NCBI RefSeq assembly: GCF_010820665.1 | Contig: NZ_JAAIKC010000024.1 | Coordinates: 1 to 41,733, forward strand | Direction of reading: 5' to 3' | Source of the DNA: Paenibacillus sp. SYP-B3998 | GTDB lineage: Bacteria; Bacillota; Bacilli; Paenibacillales; NBRC-103111 | Length of the DNA stretch: 41,733 nucleotides | Shown here: positions 1 through 7,595 of the stretch, piece by piece | How positions within the stretch are numbered: the stretch's first letter is position 1 | Layout of the letters: the number at the start of each line of letters is the position of its first letter | Position numbers and translations under genes: made by a program | The notes under the pieces: generated by a model | What the model was told of the DNA's origin: nothing | Databases searched by the model: none | What the model saw: only the letters and a program-made list of their open reading frames with translations

Positions 1-427
1 CATCGGCCGCGTAGTCCCCGAAGTCACTTACCTCTCCTCGATTAATATCCGAGATCGCTTTGCTTCCAACGGCTATCGTTCCTGCTGCTAACGCGCCGGC
101 TACTACAGCTCCAATCACGACCGCTCCTGCTCCTAAAGTAGCCACGGTAACTGCTGCAACTACCGCTACCACGACAACAATCGCCAGAGCACCCAAGACA
201 TTGCCTGCTAATTTACCCCAACTGAACTTCTTCTTCTCTGGCGGAGGCGGTGGAGGAGGCGGCGGTGTGCCTTGCTTCGGCTCATCATCATAGGGCGCAT
301 AGGTCGTGCGATCCGTACCTGCTGTCTTCACGTTCGCTCCTAGAAAATGATATTCACCTTCTATCGCAAATCCGCTTTGTGCTGCTAATTTCTTCACCAT
401 TAGTTGGCTTTGGGCACGAATCACCAT
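1..427 (-). pseudogene. 5'-truncated vgrG 3' fragment (partial, runs off left edge)
   Basis: This minus-strand frame is open from an ATG at 425-427 to the window edge. It begins at VIRAQSQLM, which matches the end of the VgrG beta-helix in the long VgrG at 10590-13475 (IVIQAQSQLM). It continues through GEYHFLGANV, a run of nine prolines, then a hydrophobic Gly/Ala/Val stretch typical of the membrane-insertion segment that precedes the toxin. There is no VgrG gp27-like or OB domain in front and no Shine-Dalgarno at normal spacing, so it is a truncated gene end rather than a working spike. It is nearly identical to 2442-2868 and differs by a few substitutions (for example LMVKK against LMAKK). 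The toxin it ends in lies outside the window. Confidence 0.75.
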
Positions 428-516
428 GATTGAACGAATGGGTAAAAAAATACCCCCTACGAATTTGAAACTCGTTTGAGGTAATTTCTTTTTTTTATTA
501 AAAGGTTAATTTTCCT
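1..516. repeat. Direct repeat copy 1 (vgrG 3' fragment plus leader)
   Basis: Near-identical to 2442-2966, same orientation, offset 2441 bp. It covers the vgrG fragment and about 90 bp upstream of its ATG, including a run of C and a T-rich stretch. Differences are a few substitutions and an 8-bp indel just upstream of the ATG. The copy extends past the left window edge, so its real length is unknown. Confidence 0.9.
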
Positions 517-533
517 AATGATACCTGTTATTA

Positions 534-782
534 TTAGTCTTCCGGTATAAGCAAGTTATTAATAAGATCAGTAAAGTTTTTAGCTACTAAACTCATATGT
601 TTATACGAGGGTAAATACTCGTCTTCATCAATATCTTCCATGTCTAGGCTCCAGTAGTAAACTCTCCCCTTGTCGTTTCCTGAGAGAGAGATAAATATTT
701 TATTTTCTACTGGATCATGTCCTATTGCCAATAAGCTAGATGGAATTCTTTTATTTTCATTAAATTCATTAAAAATACGATC
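534..782 (-). pseudogene. SUKH (SMI1/KNR4) immunity remnant, N-terminus lost
   Basis: The frame encodes about 82 residues, with RIPSSLLAIGHDP followed by an aromatic/acidic segment. This is the usual C-terminal half of SMI1/KNR4 (SUKH) immunity proteins: the 'R(I)P..LLPIA.D' motif, then strands and a closing helix. The frame is closed upstream by TAA at 783-785, no ATG precedes the homology, and a normal SUKH protein is about 140-150 residues. It therefore looks like the 3' end of a decayed immunity gene, probably left behind when an older effector cassette was replaced. A start at the TTG at 729-731 is possible but would give only 65 residues and cut the domain. Confidence 0.6.
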
Positions 783-801
783 TTATTGTTGGGGTTGTAA
801 A

Positions 802-1269
802 CTATAACTTTCCGCCCACTTCTTCGAACCAATCATCAAATATATGACTAGATAATTTTTCAGGATCATTTGTATATTTTATCTCGTAACTGTATTGAGC
901 ATCTAATTTGTTCTTAGATACATCATAAGTCAATTTCATCTCTGTAGGCATTTCCCTGTTATTTTTTTTGCACAAATCACTAATTTCACGGAGATTTTTA
1001 TTTAAAATGTTAAGTAAAGTAACTTGTCTCTCTTTCGAAATATCATAAACAGGTCTTGAATTACTATCAGTGTCTGATACTGCATCATTAACCTTGTGTT
1101 TTTTAACAATAATATTGTTAATTTGATAAAATACATCTGTACTAAATTGTCCAAATTCATTAGAACCGTATATATATATCATATCTGCCTTATTATTCAC
1201 ATACTCAAGGCAAATTGACACCATATCTGCTTGTAGTTCTGAAAAATAATCTTCAAATACCTTTGTCAT
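802..1269 (-). CDS. Immunity protein, YezG (DUF600) family
   Basis: 155 residues with a good Shine-Dalgarno (AAAGGAG) before the ATG. The C-terminal pattern, a Tyr-Asp-Val strand, then Asn-Lys-Leu-Asp-Ala, a Tyr-Ser-Tyr-rich strand and a Phe-Asp-Asp-Trp motif, is that of the YezG/DUF600 immunity family. That family neutralises Endonuclea_NS-type nuclease toxins of YeeF-like proteins in Bacillus. It lies 66 bp downstream of the gene ending in just such a nuclease (1336-2868), so the pairing fits. It would act in the cytoplasm by binding the nuclease. Family assignment is by motif recognition; the cognate relation is inferred from position. Confidence 0.75.
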   Translation of the reverse strand: MTKVFEDYFSELQADMVSICLEYVNNKADMIYIYGSNEFGQFSTDVFYQINNIIVKKHKVNDAVSDTDSNSRPVYDISKERQVTLLNILNKNLREISDLCKKNNREMPTEMKLTYDVSKNKLDAQYSYEIKYTNDPEKLSSHIFDDWFEEVGGKL

Positions 1270-1335
1270 AATCCAATCTCCTTTTAATTTATTAAATCGA
1301 AAACTTTTAGCTCACCATCTATTGTGTAGGTTACA

Positions 1336-2868
1336 TTAAAAGCTAGACGGTCGAAGCGAATCCCCATCATATTTTATTTTTACGTCAACAGTAACATGTT
1401 TCGGCGGTTTGGCCTGTAAAACTCTTGCCCATTCATTTTCTATTTTCTTATATGTACTTAGATTCACCTTACTTGACTGAGATACAAGGTTATCAATCTC
1501 TGGCGAACCGCCAAATCTATCTCCTGCCAAATGACCTGCATGGTCACCTGACTCCTTCCCTGGCGTATTTGCATCATGTGGTAAACGTTCATCTCTTGTC
1601 GTTAATTTTAAATCATCCGTACTAAAGTTTTCAATTCTACCCAGATGATCTGTTTCATAATCGTATTGGTGCTCACCAGCTTTATACTTCACATTCGGTT
1701 TAAGTTTCCCTGCCTCATCAAATGGATTATCGACAAAAGTCTTATTAGGAGCTTCTGGCGTCCCCTTAGTTTCTGGCGGTTTACTCGGTTTCGGAGCTTT
1801 TGTAGTCCCCTTACCAACCTCATCGTCATTTTTTAAAAACTTCAACACACCATCCTTAGCATCCTGCAATGCCTCAGAAAGCGTCTTATTCGGCGTTAAC
1901 ATGCCGCCAACCAATTCTTGTTGCGGTAATAACCTTGGAATCTCAGTATTTCCAATGGTCTTTTTCAGAGCTTCTAACGAATCTCCTATTTCTTTTATTT
2001 CCTGTTTCAAGCCCTTTTGAATGTCGGCCGCAGTCCCACGAATCGCTGTAATTGCTGCTGTACCTTTTTCTTTCAAGTAGCTTTTACCTATATTACCCAA
2101 TTCACTAATTTTACCTACAAATTTACTGAATTTATCTGTTACCGCTCCCATGCCTTTGACTAACCACGGCGCTACTTTATTAGCTCCCTGACCGATATAC
2201 TCGCCGATCGTTTTTTTGGCGATCTTCGCATCCAGCAGACCTACCGTTCCAAATCCGATTGCTCCACTGAACAGAACCTCTCCCCAACTGAAACCAGGGT
2301 CTTTATCCGTCAATTGGCTCGCTATACTCTCGGCTATACCCGATACGCCGCCAACGACCATCTTACCCAATACAGGTGCGCCAACACCTAAGGGGCCGAA
2401 TATCGCACCGGATACCGCTCCGATCATCGATTCTCGAAAGGCATCGGCCGCGTAGTCCCCGAAGTCACTTACCTCTCCTCGATTAATATCCGAGATCGCT
2501 TTGCTTCCAACGGCTATCGTTCCTGCTGCTAACGCGCCGGCTACTACAGCTCCAATCACGACCGCTCCAGCTCCTAAAGTGGCCACGGTAACTGCTGCAA
2601 CTACCGCTACCACGACAACAATCGCCAGAGCACCCACGACATTGCCTGCTAATTTACCCCAACTGAACTTCTTTTTCTCTGGCGGAGGCGGTGGGGGAGG
2701 CGGCGGTGTGCCTTGCTTCGGCTCATCATCATAGGGCGCATAGGTCGTGCGATCCGTACCTGCTGTCTTCACGTTCGCTCCTAGAAAGTGATATTCACCT
2801 TCTATCGCAAATCCGCTTTGTGCCGCTAATTTCTTCGCCATTAGTTGGCTTTGGGCACGAATCACCAT
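1336..2868 (-). CDS. Truncated vgrG 3' end carrying a DNA/RNA non-specific endonuclease toxin
   Basis: 510 residues from an ATG that starts inside the VgrG beta-helix region (VIRAQSQLMAKK). Order: beta-helix end (1-45), nine prolines (about 55-63), Gly/Ala/Val-rich hydrophobic segments (about 75-200), a Lys-rich helical linker, GKGTTKAP near residue 352, then a nuclease. The nuclease shows DHAGHLAGDRFGG followed by EIDNLVSQSSKVN and a Tyr-Lys-Lys-Ile-Glu-Asn segment, the hallmark of Endonuclea_NS_2 (His/Asn catalytic) toxins. The gp27-like and OB domains are missing and the ATG has no Shine-Dalgarno at normal distance, so it may be silent. It is followed by a YezG immunity gene. Its 5' part is duplicated at 1-427. 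It could instead be expressed as an adaptor-loaded effector, but nothing in the sequence shows that. Confidence 0.8.
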   Translation of the reverse strand: MVIRAQSQLMAKKLAAQSGFAIEGEYHFLGANVKTAGTDRTTYAPYDDEPKQGTPPPPPPPPPEKKKFSWGKLAGNVVGALAIVVVVAVVAAVTVATLGAGAVVIGAVVAGALAAGTIAVGSKAISDINRGEVSDFGDYAADAFRESMIGAVSGAIFGPLGVGAPVLGKMVVGGVSGIAESIASQLTDKDPGFSWGEVLFSGAIGFGTVGLLDAKIAKKTIGEYIGQGANKVAPWLVKGMGAVTDKFSKFVGKISELGNIGKSYLKEKGTAAITAIRGTAADIQKGLKQEIKEIGDSLEALKKTIGNTEIPRLLPQQELVGGMLTPNKTLSEALQDAKDGVLKFLKNDDEVGKGTTKAPKPSKPPETKGTPEAPNKTFVDNPFDEAGKLKPNVKYKAGEHQYDYETDHLGRIENFSTDDLKLTTRDERLPHDANTPGKESGDHAGHLAGDRFGGSPEIDNLVSQSSKVNLSTYKKIENEWARVLQAKPPKHVTVDVKIKYDGDSLRPSSF

Positions 2869-2966
2869 GAGGCTAAGATTGAACGAATAGGTAAAAAAAT
2901 ACCCCCTACGAATTTGAAACTCGTTTGAGGTAATTTCTTTTTTTATATTAAAAGGATAATTTCCCC
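2442..2966. repeat. Direct repeat copy 2 (vgrG 3' fragment plus leader)
   Basis: Second copy of the 1-516 repeat in the same orientation. Homology ends shortly upstream of the truncated vgrG start, in AT-rich sequence near 2966. Two tandem 5'-truncated vgrG ends with the same leader point to duplication by homologous recombination between effector cassettes. Confidence 0.9.
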
Positions 2967-3040
2967 ATTTATACCTAGTTTACATGGGTTAGATGTGTTA
3001 TTCGTTGAATGATGGATTCATTCGGCACTGGTAGCCCCCA

Positions 3041-3427
3041 CTATAGATATTCTACCGTACCTAAGAATCTAAAGTAATTGGATTTAATGGTTCCTTCAAT
3101 AATTTCCCCAGTATATTTAAAATTATATAGTAAAACTACTGCATTAAAAGTATTCGTCAATCCTTCTTTCATGAGAGCAGCAAATCTTGGAACAATTTCA
3201 TCATCATAAGAGAATCCTTCAAGTAATTGATTCAGGTCATTACTTTCTTCTTCATAATATTCTACTTCTCTTACAGCATCATCATATCTACGAATCTCAA
3301 ATTGTTTAGCAAATATAGATGGAATAAAATCTCCTTCATCTGAATAAGAAACAGCAAGTAATCTATCCAATTCCTCGGAAGATTGAATACTCCCTACCCA
3401 CAGAGATACGAATCCTTCCTTTTCCAT
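3041..3427 (-). CDS. Immunity protein, Imm22 family
   Basis: 128 residues, preceded by a perfect AGAGGAGG Shine-Dalgarno. It begins MEKEGFVSLWVG and contains a very acidic YYEEESNDL segment and a FSYDDEIVP motif, which I recognise as the Imm22 family of polymorphic-toxin immunity proteins. It lies 12 bp after the stop of the toxin module at 3440-3871 and is presumably its antidote. Unlike the toxin, it has its own clean start, so it could be translated from readthrough transcripts even when the toxin is not made. Confidence 0.7.
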   Translation of the reverse strand: MEKEGFVSLWVGSIQSSEELDRLLAVSYSDEGDFIPSIFAKQFEIRRYDDAVREVEYYEEESNDLNQLLEGFSYDDEIVPRFAALMKEGLTNTFNAVVLLYNFKYTGEIIEGTIKSNYFRFLGTVEYL

Positions 3428-3439
3428 GTTAAGCCTCCT

Positions 3440-3871
3440 CTAAGGTTTTAATCCATCAGGCAGAGCATCTACCCCACCTTCAAATCTACAATTCGCCCAA
3501 TTTTGTAATCTTCTTTTAAACATATCATAATCAGTAGACGAATCAATAATTTCTAATAATTCATTATGTGCTTTTGTTGAGCCTTTCCCACTATGTTTGC
3601 CAGTGGGATTTACGAACTTTGTCTCGCTTATAAGTGTCCGCATATCGGCAATTTGTTCGCTCGTTACTCCCCATCTTTTGAAAACATCTGCTCTTGATAC
3701 CAAATGCCACTCATGTAATCCACCGGGATGTCTGAGTCGGTCTTTTATGGTATCTCTTAGTTTAGGGTCTGCCCATACTTTGTCAAATTCATCAGGAGTC
3801 AAAGAATTGAACCACTTATTGCACTCGCCGTTTCTTACTGATGGTACAGAATCAAGAACATCACCCGTCCC
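3440..3871 (-). pseudogene. Silent orphan toxin module, GLHEWH-type putative nuclease
   Basis: An open frame of 143 residues runs from the GGG codon of the junction (GTGDVLDSVPS) to a TAA stop at 3440. It has no ATG; the first possible start is a TTG at 3800-3802 that would remove the front of the domain. The core reads GLHEWHLVSRADVF, then an NPTGKHSGKGST.AHN segment and a C-terminal WANCRFEGGVDALP. This Trp/His-rich layout occurs in C-terminal tips of Bacillus polymorphic toxins and I take it as a metal-dependent nuclease, with moderate confidence. TAG at 3872-3874, in frame, precedes the junction. It is read here as a stored tip that would become active only if recombined onto a vgrG; Imm22 follows. 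Confidence 0.65.
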
Positions 3872-3882
3872 CTAAGTAGTAA
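3863..3882 (-). repeat. Cassette junction repeat, copy 1
   Basis: On the minus strand: TTACTACTTAGGGGACGGGT. It is identical to 5735-5754 and 7344-7363, and with the copy at 7344 identity extends several bases on each side. In the toxin frame it reads TAG, then Gly-Thr-Gly. The 11-bp core AGGGGACGGGT also occurs in frame as Lys-Gly-Thr-Gly in the LHH module (8505-8517) and in the long VgrG (11190-11202). Confidence 0.9.
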
Positions 3883-3981
3883 TCTTAAAATCTCCTAAAG
3901 GAAAGGCGATAACTATTTTACCAATTACGACCATTATGTCAGCTTGCTAGACGCTCTGTCAGAGTTTCTAATGCTATAAAA

Positions 3982-4020
3982 AATACCACAATACGAGTAG
4001 ATAGCTCATATTGTGGTATT
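3982..4020 (-). terminator. Intrinsic terminator after the deaminase/endonuclease V cassette
   Basis: Two 16-nt arms (3982-3997 and 4005-4020) pair with one mismatch around a 7-nt loop. On the minus strand the hairpin is followed by a T6 run. It lies downstream of the endonuclease V gene (ends 4081) and before the next cassette junction, so transcription of one cassette would largely stop before the next orphan toxin. Confidence 0.75.
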
Positions 4021-4080
4021 CGGTATGATTATTAAGTAATATTCAAACACTACAATGTTTACACAAACTATTTTACAGAC

Positions 4081-4758
4081 TCATCTAAATCTTTCCCTCA
4101 TTTTTTTTGTTTCTAAATCTGCTTGTCTGACTGGTATAGGGAGTCTACTTTCCTTATTAATTAACGCTAATGTAAAGTCTGTGGCAGTATCGATATTTAT
4201 CCAATTACCACAAGAGACGAAAATGGGCTTCACACTTTTATGTGTTCGTAATGCTCTCCCATAGATTTTGTTATTTATCACAATATCAGTGAAAGCCCCT
4301 TCTTCTTCATCAGGCATAATAAAATCAACCCCGTCAATTTTCAAGTAGCTTTTTGCAACGCCTATTGTTGGTTTATTTAAATAAAAGGAAGCATGCGTTG
4401 CGATCCCCATATTCCTGGGGTGTAAGTACCCATTCCCATCAAACATAATGATATCTGGTTCATTAATTAAGGTGCTAAATGTTTTTATAATTAATGGTAA
4501 TTCTCTGAAAGATAAATATCCTGGAATATACAGGATCGTAATTTCACCTGTCATAGATTTCGTCTCTATAACCGTTTTCGTCAAGAAATCCACGACACAC
4601 ATGCAACAAACTGCAATTGTCGTTTCATTTTCCTCCCAATATGCTAGGTCAATACCTGCAATCAGCCGAATATTTTCTTTGTGAAATTTATCTTCTAACT
4701 TTATTTTTTGAGTTAAATCATACTGAATTTTATCAAATTCACCTGTTATTTTATTCAT
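4081..4758 (-). CDS. nfi: Endonuclease V (YwqL/Nfi family)
   Basis: About 225 residues. It shows the endonuclease V signature in order: LEDKF, IAGIDLAYW (metal-binding Asp), YIPGYLSFRELP (Tyr wedge and catalytic Glu), IIMFDGNGYLHPRNMGIATHASF (catalytic Asp, HPR), then PTIGVAKSYL. Endonuclease V nicks DNA (or RNA) 3' of deaminated bases such as inosine and starts their repair. It follows the YwqJ-like deaminase toxin and YwqK-like antitoxin, the same three-gene order as ywqJ-ywqK-ywqL of Bacillus subtilis. I chose the ATG at 4756-4758, just after the ywqK stop. An in-frame TTG at 4789-4791, overlapping ywqK, would add 11 residues; neither has a strong Shine-Dalgarno, so translational coupling is likely. 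Confidence 0.88.
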   Translation of the reverse strand: MNKITGEFDKIQYDLTQKIKLEDKFHKENIRLIAGIDLAYWEENETTIAVCCMCVVDFLTKTVIETKSMTGEITILYIPGYLSFRELPLIIKTFSTLINEPDIIMFDGNGYLHPRNMGIATHASFYLNKPTIGVAKSYLKIDGVDFIMPDEEEGAFTDIVINNKIYGRALRTHKSVKPIFVSCGNWINIDTATDFTLALINKESRLPIPVRQADLETKKMRERFR

Positions 4759-4762
4759 TAAC

Positions 4763-5221
4763 TTATTTTGCCCGCGCATCATATTTATCAATCATTTTCT
4801 TTTCAAATTCACTTGGCTCTAATTTGTCATTAATTAGTACCCCTTCTATATTCCACTCTCTGTATGTTATGGCAAATCCATATTTGTAATTCGCGATTGA
4901 TTTAAGATTACCATTATCAAACCAAGAAATAAATTCTCCTGTTATTACACCTTTGCTCATTTTCTGGAAGCTCGTAATCCTGCCAGATTCATAATAGTTC
5001 ACATAGTCTCCATCAGCCAAACCATTCTTATAATAAGAGTAATATGCCAAATTCCCATTATCGTATCTTTCATATAAAAGACCAGATATAGGTTTCCCTC
5101 CATCTTCTATGGGTTTATCAAAAACTTCTTGCCCACTATTTCCAGAAAAACAAACATCATCAGTAAATTCTATACCTGTTAACAATACGTCTTCCATTGG
5201 CAAAATATTAACATCAATCAT
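4763..5221 (-). CDS. ywqK: YwqK-family antitoxin (MORN-like repeats)
   Basis: 152 residues with repeated Tyr-Glu/Asn-x-Gly units (GLLYERYDNGNLAYY, DYVNYYESGRITSF, GEFISWFDNGNLKSI), the MORN-variant repeat of the YwqK antitoxin family. YwqK neutralises the YwqJ deaminase toxin in Bacillus. It is directly downstream (30 bp) of the YwqJ-like module and directly upstream of endonuclease V, so the three genes are probably one unit. A GGAGTGG Shine-Dalgarno precedes the ATG at slightly long spacing. Confidence 0.85.
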   Translation of the reverse strand: MIDVNILPMEDVLLTGIEFTDDVCFSGNSGQEVFDKPIEDGGKPISGLLYERYDNGNLAYYSYYKNGLADGDYVNYYESGRITSFQKMSKGVITGEFISWFDNGNLKSIANYKYGFAITYREWNIEGVLINDKLEPSEFEKKMIDKYDARAK

Positions 5222-5251
5222 TTAATATCATCCACTCCATTGATAGTTAGA

Positions 5252-5743
5252 TTATTTGGGCAAATCAGATTCTATTCTAAAATCCCGTAAAATATAATTA
5301 CAGTGCGGACATGTTTGGAATGGTATATCGATGACTGGCTTTGATGAGCCTCCAGGTCTTATCACATATATTAAAATATCATCAATAGTAGCACTCGGAT
5401 TATCCAATAATGCCTTATTAGCTGCATACACCTCAGCATGCGATCCTGAACCATGTGTATACAAACTATAAGAATCATAAATGTCGTCTGGCATATTGTC
5501 TATTCTTTCTTTAATAATTGGATTTAATTCTCTTGGTATTTTTCCATCAACGTTATTTATTGCAGTGTAAATTTTCCCTGTCGTTCTATCATATGCTCCC
5601 GCGACAGCTGGACCAATTGTTTTATTTTTCAATCCAATATCTTTTAACATTTGTGCTTCTTCAATAACATGGTTTTTAAGATTAGCAATTTCTTCTGCTG
5701 TAAAATCCACCTTGCCTATAGTCGGAGTACCTTTACCCGTCCC
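5252..5743 (-). pseudogene. ywqJ: Silent orphan toxin module, YwqJ-type deaminase
   Basis: The open frame runs from the junction (GTGKGTPTIGKVDF) for 163 residues. The fold signature is that of a cytidine-deaminase-like toxin: GSHAEVYAANKAL gives the zinc His and catalytic Glu (HAE), and TCPHCNYIL gives the CxxC zinc pair. The family (YwqJ-related deaminase) would deaminate bases in nucleic acids of the target cell. No usable ATG lies at the junction; an internal start at 5708-5710 (MDFTAEE) has no clear Shine-Dalgarno. An in-frame TAG at 5744-5746 closes the frame just upstream. The catalytic residues are intact, so it reads as a stored, promoterless tip rather than decayed DNA. YwqK and endonuclease V follow. 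Confidence 0.75.
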
Positions 5744-5754
5744 CTAAGTAGTAA
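5735..5754 (-). repeat. Cassette junction repeat, copy 2
   Basis: Same 20-bp sequence as 3863-3882 on the minus strand, abutting the deaminase module. The downstream bases GTAAAG also match the long VgrG at its junction (Gly-Lys follows Gly-Thr), which would keep the frame if the two were exchanged at the core. Confidence 0.9.
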
Positions 5755-6019
5755 AGCTAGCAACCGTTAAAAAGATCGTGGCAGCCACAAATACAACCAT
5801 TCCATCAAATGTATATGCAAACAAAATGGCGAAACCTTTATACGGGTCTTACAAGGGTTAAGTCTGCTTGGGCTTAGCCGCCCGATTCATTCCGAACTGG
5901 ATGGGGTCTATACATCAAGCGCTGAGACAGTGGCGAATAAAAAAGTAACCACAACACGGGCAGCTAACTCGCATTGTGGCATTGTTTATTGTATCGTACA
6001 ATCTTCTATTACTACATCC
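5747..6019. other. Non-coding spacer between two cassettes
   Basis: No credible gene. Apart from the terminator at 5947-5985 I see only sequence lacking codon structure. It may include scrambled remains of an older module. Confidence 0.5.
5947..5985 (-). terminator. Terminator-like hairpin after the TPR immunity genes
   Basis: An imperfect stem (ACCACAA ... TTGTGG core, with further partial pairing) is followed on the minus strand by a TTTTTT run. It resembles the hairpin at 3982-4020 in arm sequence (CCACAAT/ATTGTGG) and in its place between an immunity gene and the next junction. Confidence 0.55.
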
Positions 6020-6442
6020 TTAACCTTTGAAAAATTTGAGATATTTAGTATTCTTCGGACTTCCAAAACATCTACCTTCTGATTTTCTATTGGCAATGCT
6101 GAAAAATTCTTTCGCTGTTTCTAAATCGCCTAGTTCAAAAGCAACTTTACCTGAAATAAATTCCTTATCACCCGAATCTATACGATCAAATCCAGTTAAA
6201 AATATTTTATCCGCCCATACCTTGGCCTTCTTAAGATCATTTATTATTAAACAAGTAGCCACAACATCCTTCACCAAATGGTAACTTTCCTCACAATAAA
6301 TACCTTTTGGATCAGGTATTAATTCCCAAGCTTCTTCTAACAACAAAATAGAATCTTCATAGTTACTATTATTAAATTGTTCATTACTTTCATTCACAAG
6401 ACTTTCGAACTTTTCTTTGATAGGTGATTGTAAAGTGGCCAT
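6020..6442 (-). CDS. TPR-like protein, second candidate immunity gene
   Basis: 140 residues starting MATLQSP. This start is favoured by GGAGGATAGAT directly upstream; the longer in-frame start would overlap the preceding gene. Helical, with TPR-like spacing (NNSNYEDSILLLEEAWEL, NDLKKAKVWADKI, GDLETAKEFFSIA). It follows the first TPR protein without a gap (the stop TGA lies next to its Shine-Dalgarno). Both lie downstream of the GH-E-type nuclease module and are likely immunity proteins or a duplicated immunity pair. The end (FGSPKNTKYLKF) is typical of small TPR immunity proteins of Bacillus toxins. Confidence 0.65.
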   Translation of the reverse strand: MATLQSPIKEKFESLVNESNEQFNNSNYEDSILLLEEAWELIPDPKGIYCEESYHLVKDVVATCLIINDLKKAKVWADKIFLTGFDRIDSGDKEFISGKVAFELGDLETAKEFFSIANRKSEGRCFGSPKNTKYLKFFKG

Positions 6443-6453
6443 ATCTATCCTCC

Positions 6454-6870
6454 TCAAATCATATCTTTAATCAATTCAAAATACTTATCATCTTCACTAA
6501 AAAAGATCTTATAGCCTTCTAACATGAAAGCTCTTAACAGATATTCCTTAGCTTTATCAAGCTCCTCACACTCGAACAAGCTCTGTCCAAGTCTCAGTAA
6601 AATAAATGGATTTGAAACTCCATCTGGACAGTTTAAAGCATTATAAAAATTGCTCTTTGCCATTTCATAGTCATCATTATGAAAATAAGTATCACCTAGT
6701 GCTGTATATATCCATGTACTGGTATCCCAATCATTCTTCGGGAACGGAACCAATTCCAGAGCGGCTGTATAGCTCTCGATAGCTTTAATAAATTGTCCTT
6801 TTTCAGTTAAAGCATTTCCCTCTTTACATAGTTGTGAAATTCGCACATATAATTTATCATCTAGCTCCAA
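6454..6870 (-). CDS. TPR-repeat protein, candidate immunity to GH-E nuclease
   Basis: 138 residues with a TTG start at 6868-6870 supported by GGAGGG at normal spacing. It contains consecutive TPR helices (GNALTEKGQFIKAIESYTAALEL, ALGDTYFHNDDYEMAKSNFYNAL, LGQSLFECEELDKAKEYLLRAF). The stop of the upstream nuclease module is only 20 bp away, the usual toxin-immunity spacing. It would bind the toxin in the cytoplasm. TPR folds are common among immunity proteins of HNH/Endo VII toxins, but the specific pairing is inferred from position. Confidence 0.7.
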   Translation of the reverse strand: MELDDKLYVRISQLCKEGNALTEKGQFIKAIESYTAALELVPFPKNDWDTSTWIYTALGDTYFHNDDYEMAKSNFYNALNCPDGVSNPFILLRLGQSLFECEELDKAKEYLLRAFMLEGYKIFFSEDDKYFELIKDMI

Positions 6871-6890
6871 TATTCAATCCCTCCAAAAGA

Positions 6891-7352
6891 TTATTCTGGT
6901 GGCAAGTAGTTTTCATTTAACTTCGCACCTGCGGATCGGTTCAAACTATAATGATCTAACACATAATTTTTAGAGTCAAGCATCCATTCCCTGACCTCTG
7001 GGGACTTTGCACCATAATATCTCCCTGTACTGTTCCACCATGAGACAGCATCAGTTAGATGAGCCATATCTGCTTGATCTAAAGGATACCACTTTCCATC
7101 GCTCGCCATAAATTTCGTTTCCCCATCACGATTCGTTCGAATTTTTGGTGGAACCTCATTTTTCATTCTCTCTTGCACTTCTTTACCTGTTCTGGAATTT
7201 TTTCCGGGTGTATCGCCCATATACTCTAAACGTCTTGTGAGGCCACTTGATTCAGGTAACCCCACCTCTTTATTACTGGCATACTCCCCGTCAGGACGGT
7301 GCCATCTTCCGCTTGCATCTTGATAATAACCCTCAGGAACTTCACCCGTCCC
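6891..7352 (-). pseudogene. Silent orphan toxin module, HNH/Endo VII (GH-E-like) nuclease
   Basis: The open frame begins at the junction (GTGEVPEGYYQDASGRWHRPDGEYASNKE) and gives 153 residues. Core motifs are DMAHLTDAVSWWN, KSPEVREWM and NYVLDHYSLNRSAGAKL, which match the HNH/Endonuclease VII-type toxin tips of the GH-E class as I remember them. There is no ATG at the front; a GTG at 7263-7265 would drop the first 29 residues. An in-frame TAG at 7353-7355 precedes the junction. The RWHRPDGEYASNKEVGLP stretch is a common linker of Bacillus effector tips. Intact motifs and missing start suggest a stored tip. Two TPR immunity genes follow. Confidence 0.7.
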
Positions 7353-7363
7353 CTAAGTAGTAA
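7344..7363 (-). repeat. Cassette junction repeat, copy 3
   Basis: Identical 20-bp junction on the minus strand, with extra matching bases to copy 1 on both sides. It directly abuts the GH-E-type module. Confidence 0.9.
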
Positions 7364-7381
7364 TCTTAGATTTAGAAAAAA

Positions 7382-7422
7382 AACAGGAAAATCATGATCG
7401 TATCTGACCATAACAACCTGTT
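7382..7422 (-). terminator. Possible terminator after SUKH gene
   Basis: On the minus strand AACAGG pairs with CCTGTT across a long loop and is followed by a T8 run. The stem is short, so this is weak. Its place, between an immunity gene and the next junction, matches the better hairpins at 3982 and 5947. The rest of 7353-7595 shows no gene. Confidence 0.35.
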
Positions 7423-7595
7423 CAATGTATCGTATTAGCGTTATTTGGGTTATAAAGTTCAAGCATTTATGTGCGTACGAACGAAATGACGACATCCTTA
7501 TTCGGGTATTAAATGGGTTGGAGCGTTATTGGTTCAATTATAAGTTTATTTGGCAATACATAACCTTCAAACTTGAAAGAAATATAAAAACTAAT

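Noticed and set aside
7226..7495. Minus-strand open frame of 89 codons across the junction at 7344
   Set aside because: It is in another frame than the nuclease module that occupies the same DNA, and its protein has no sensible composition.
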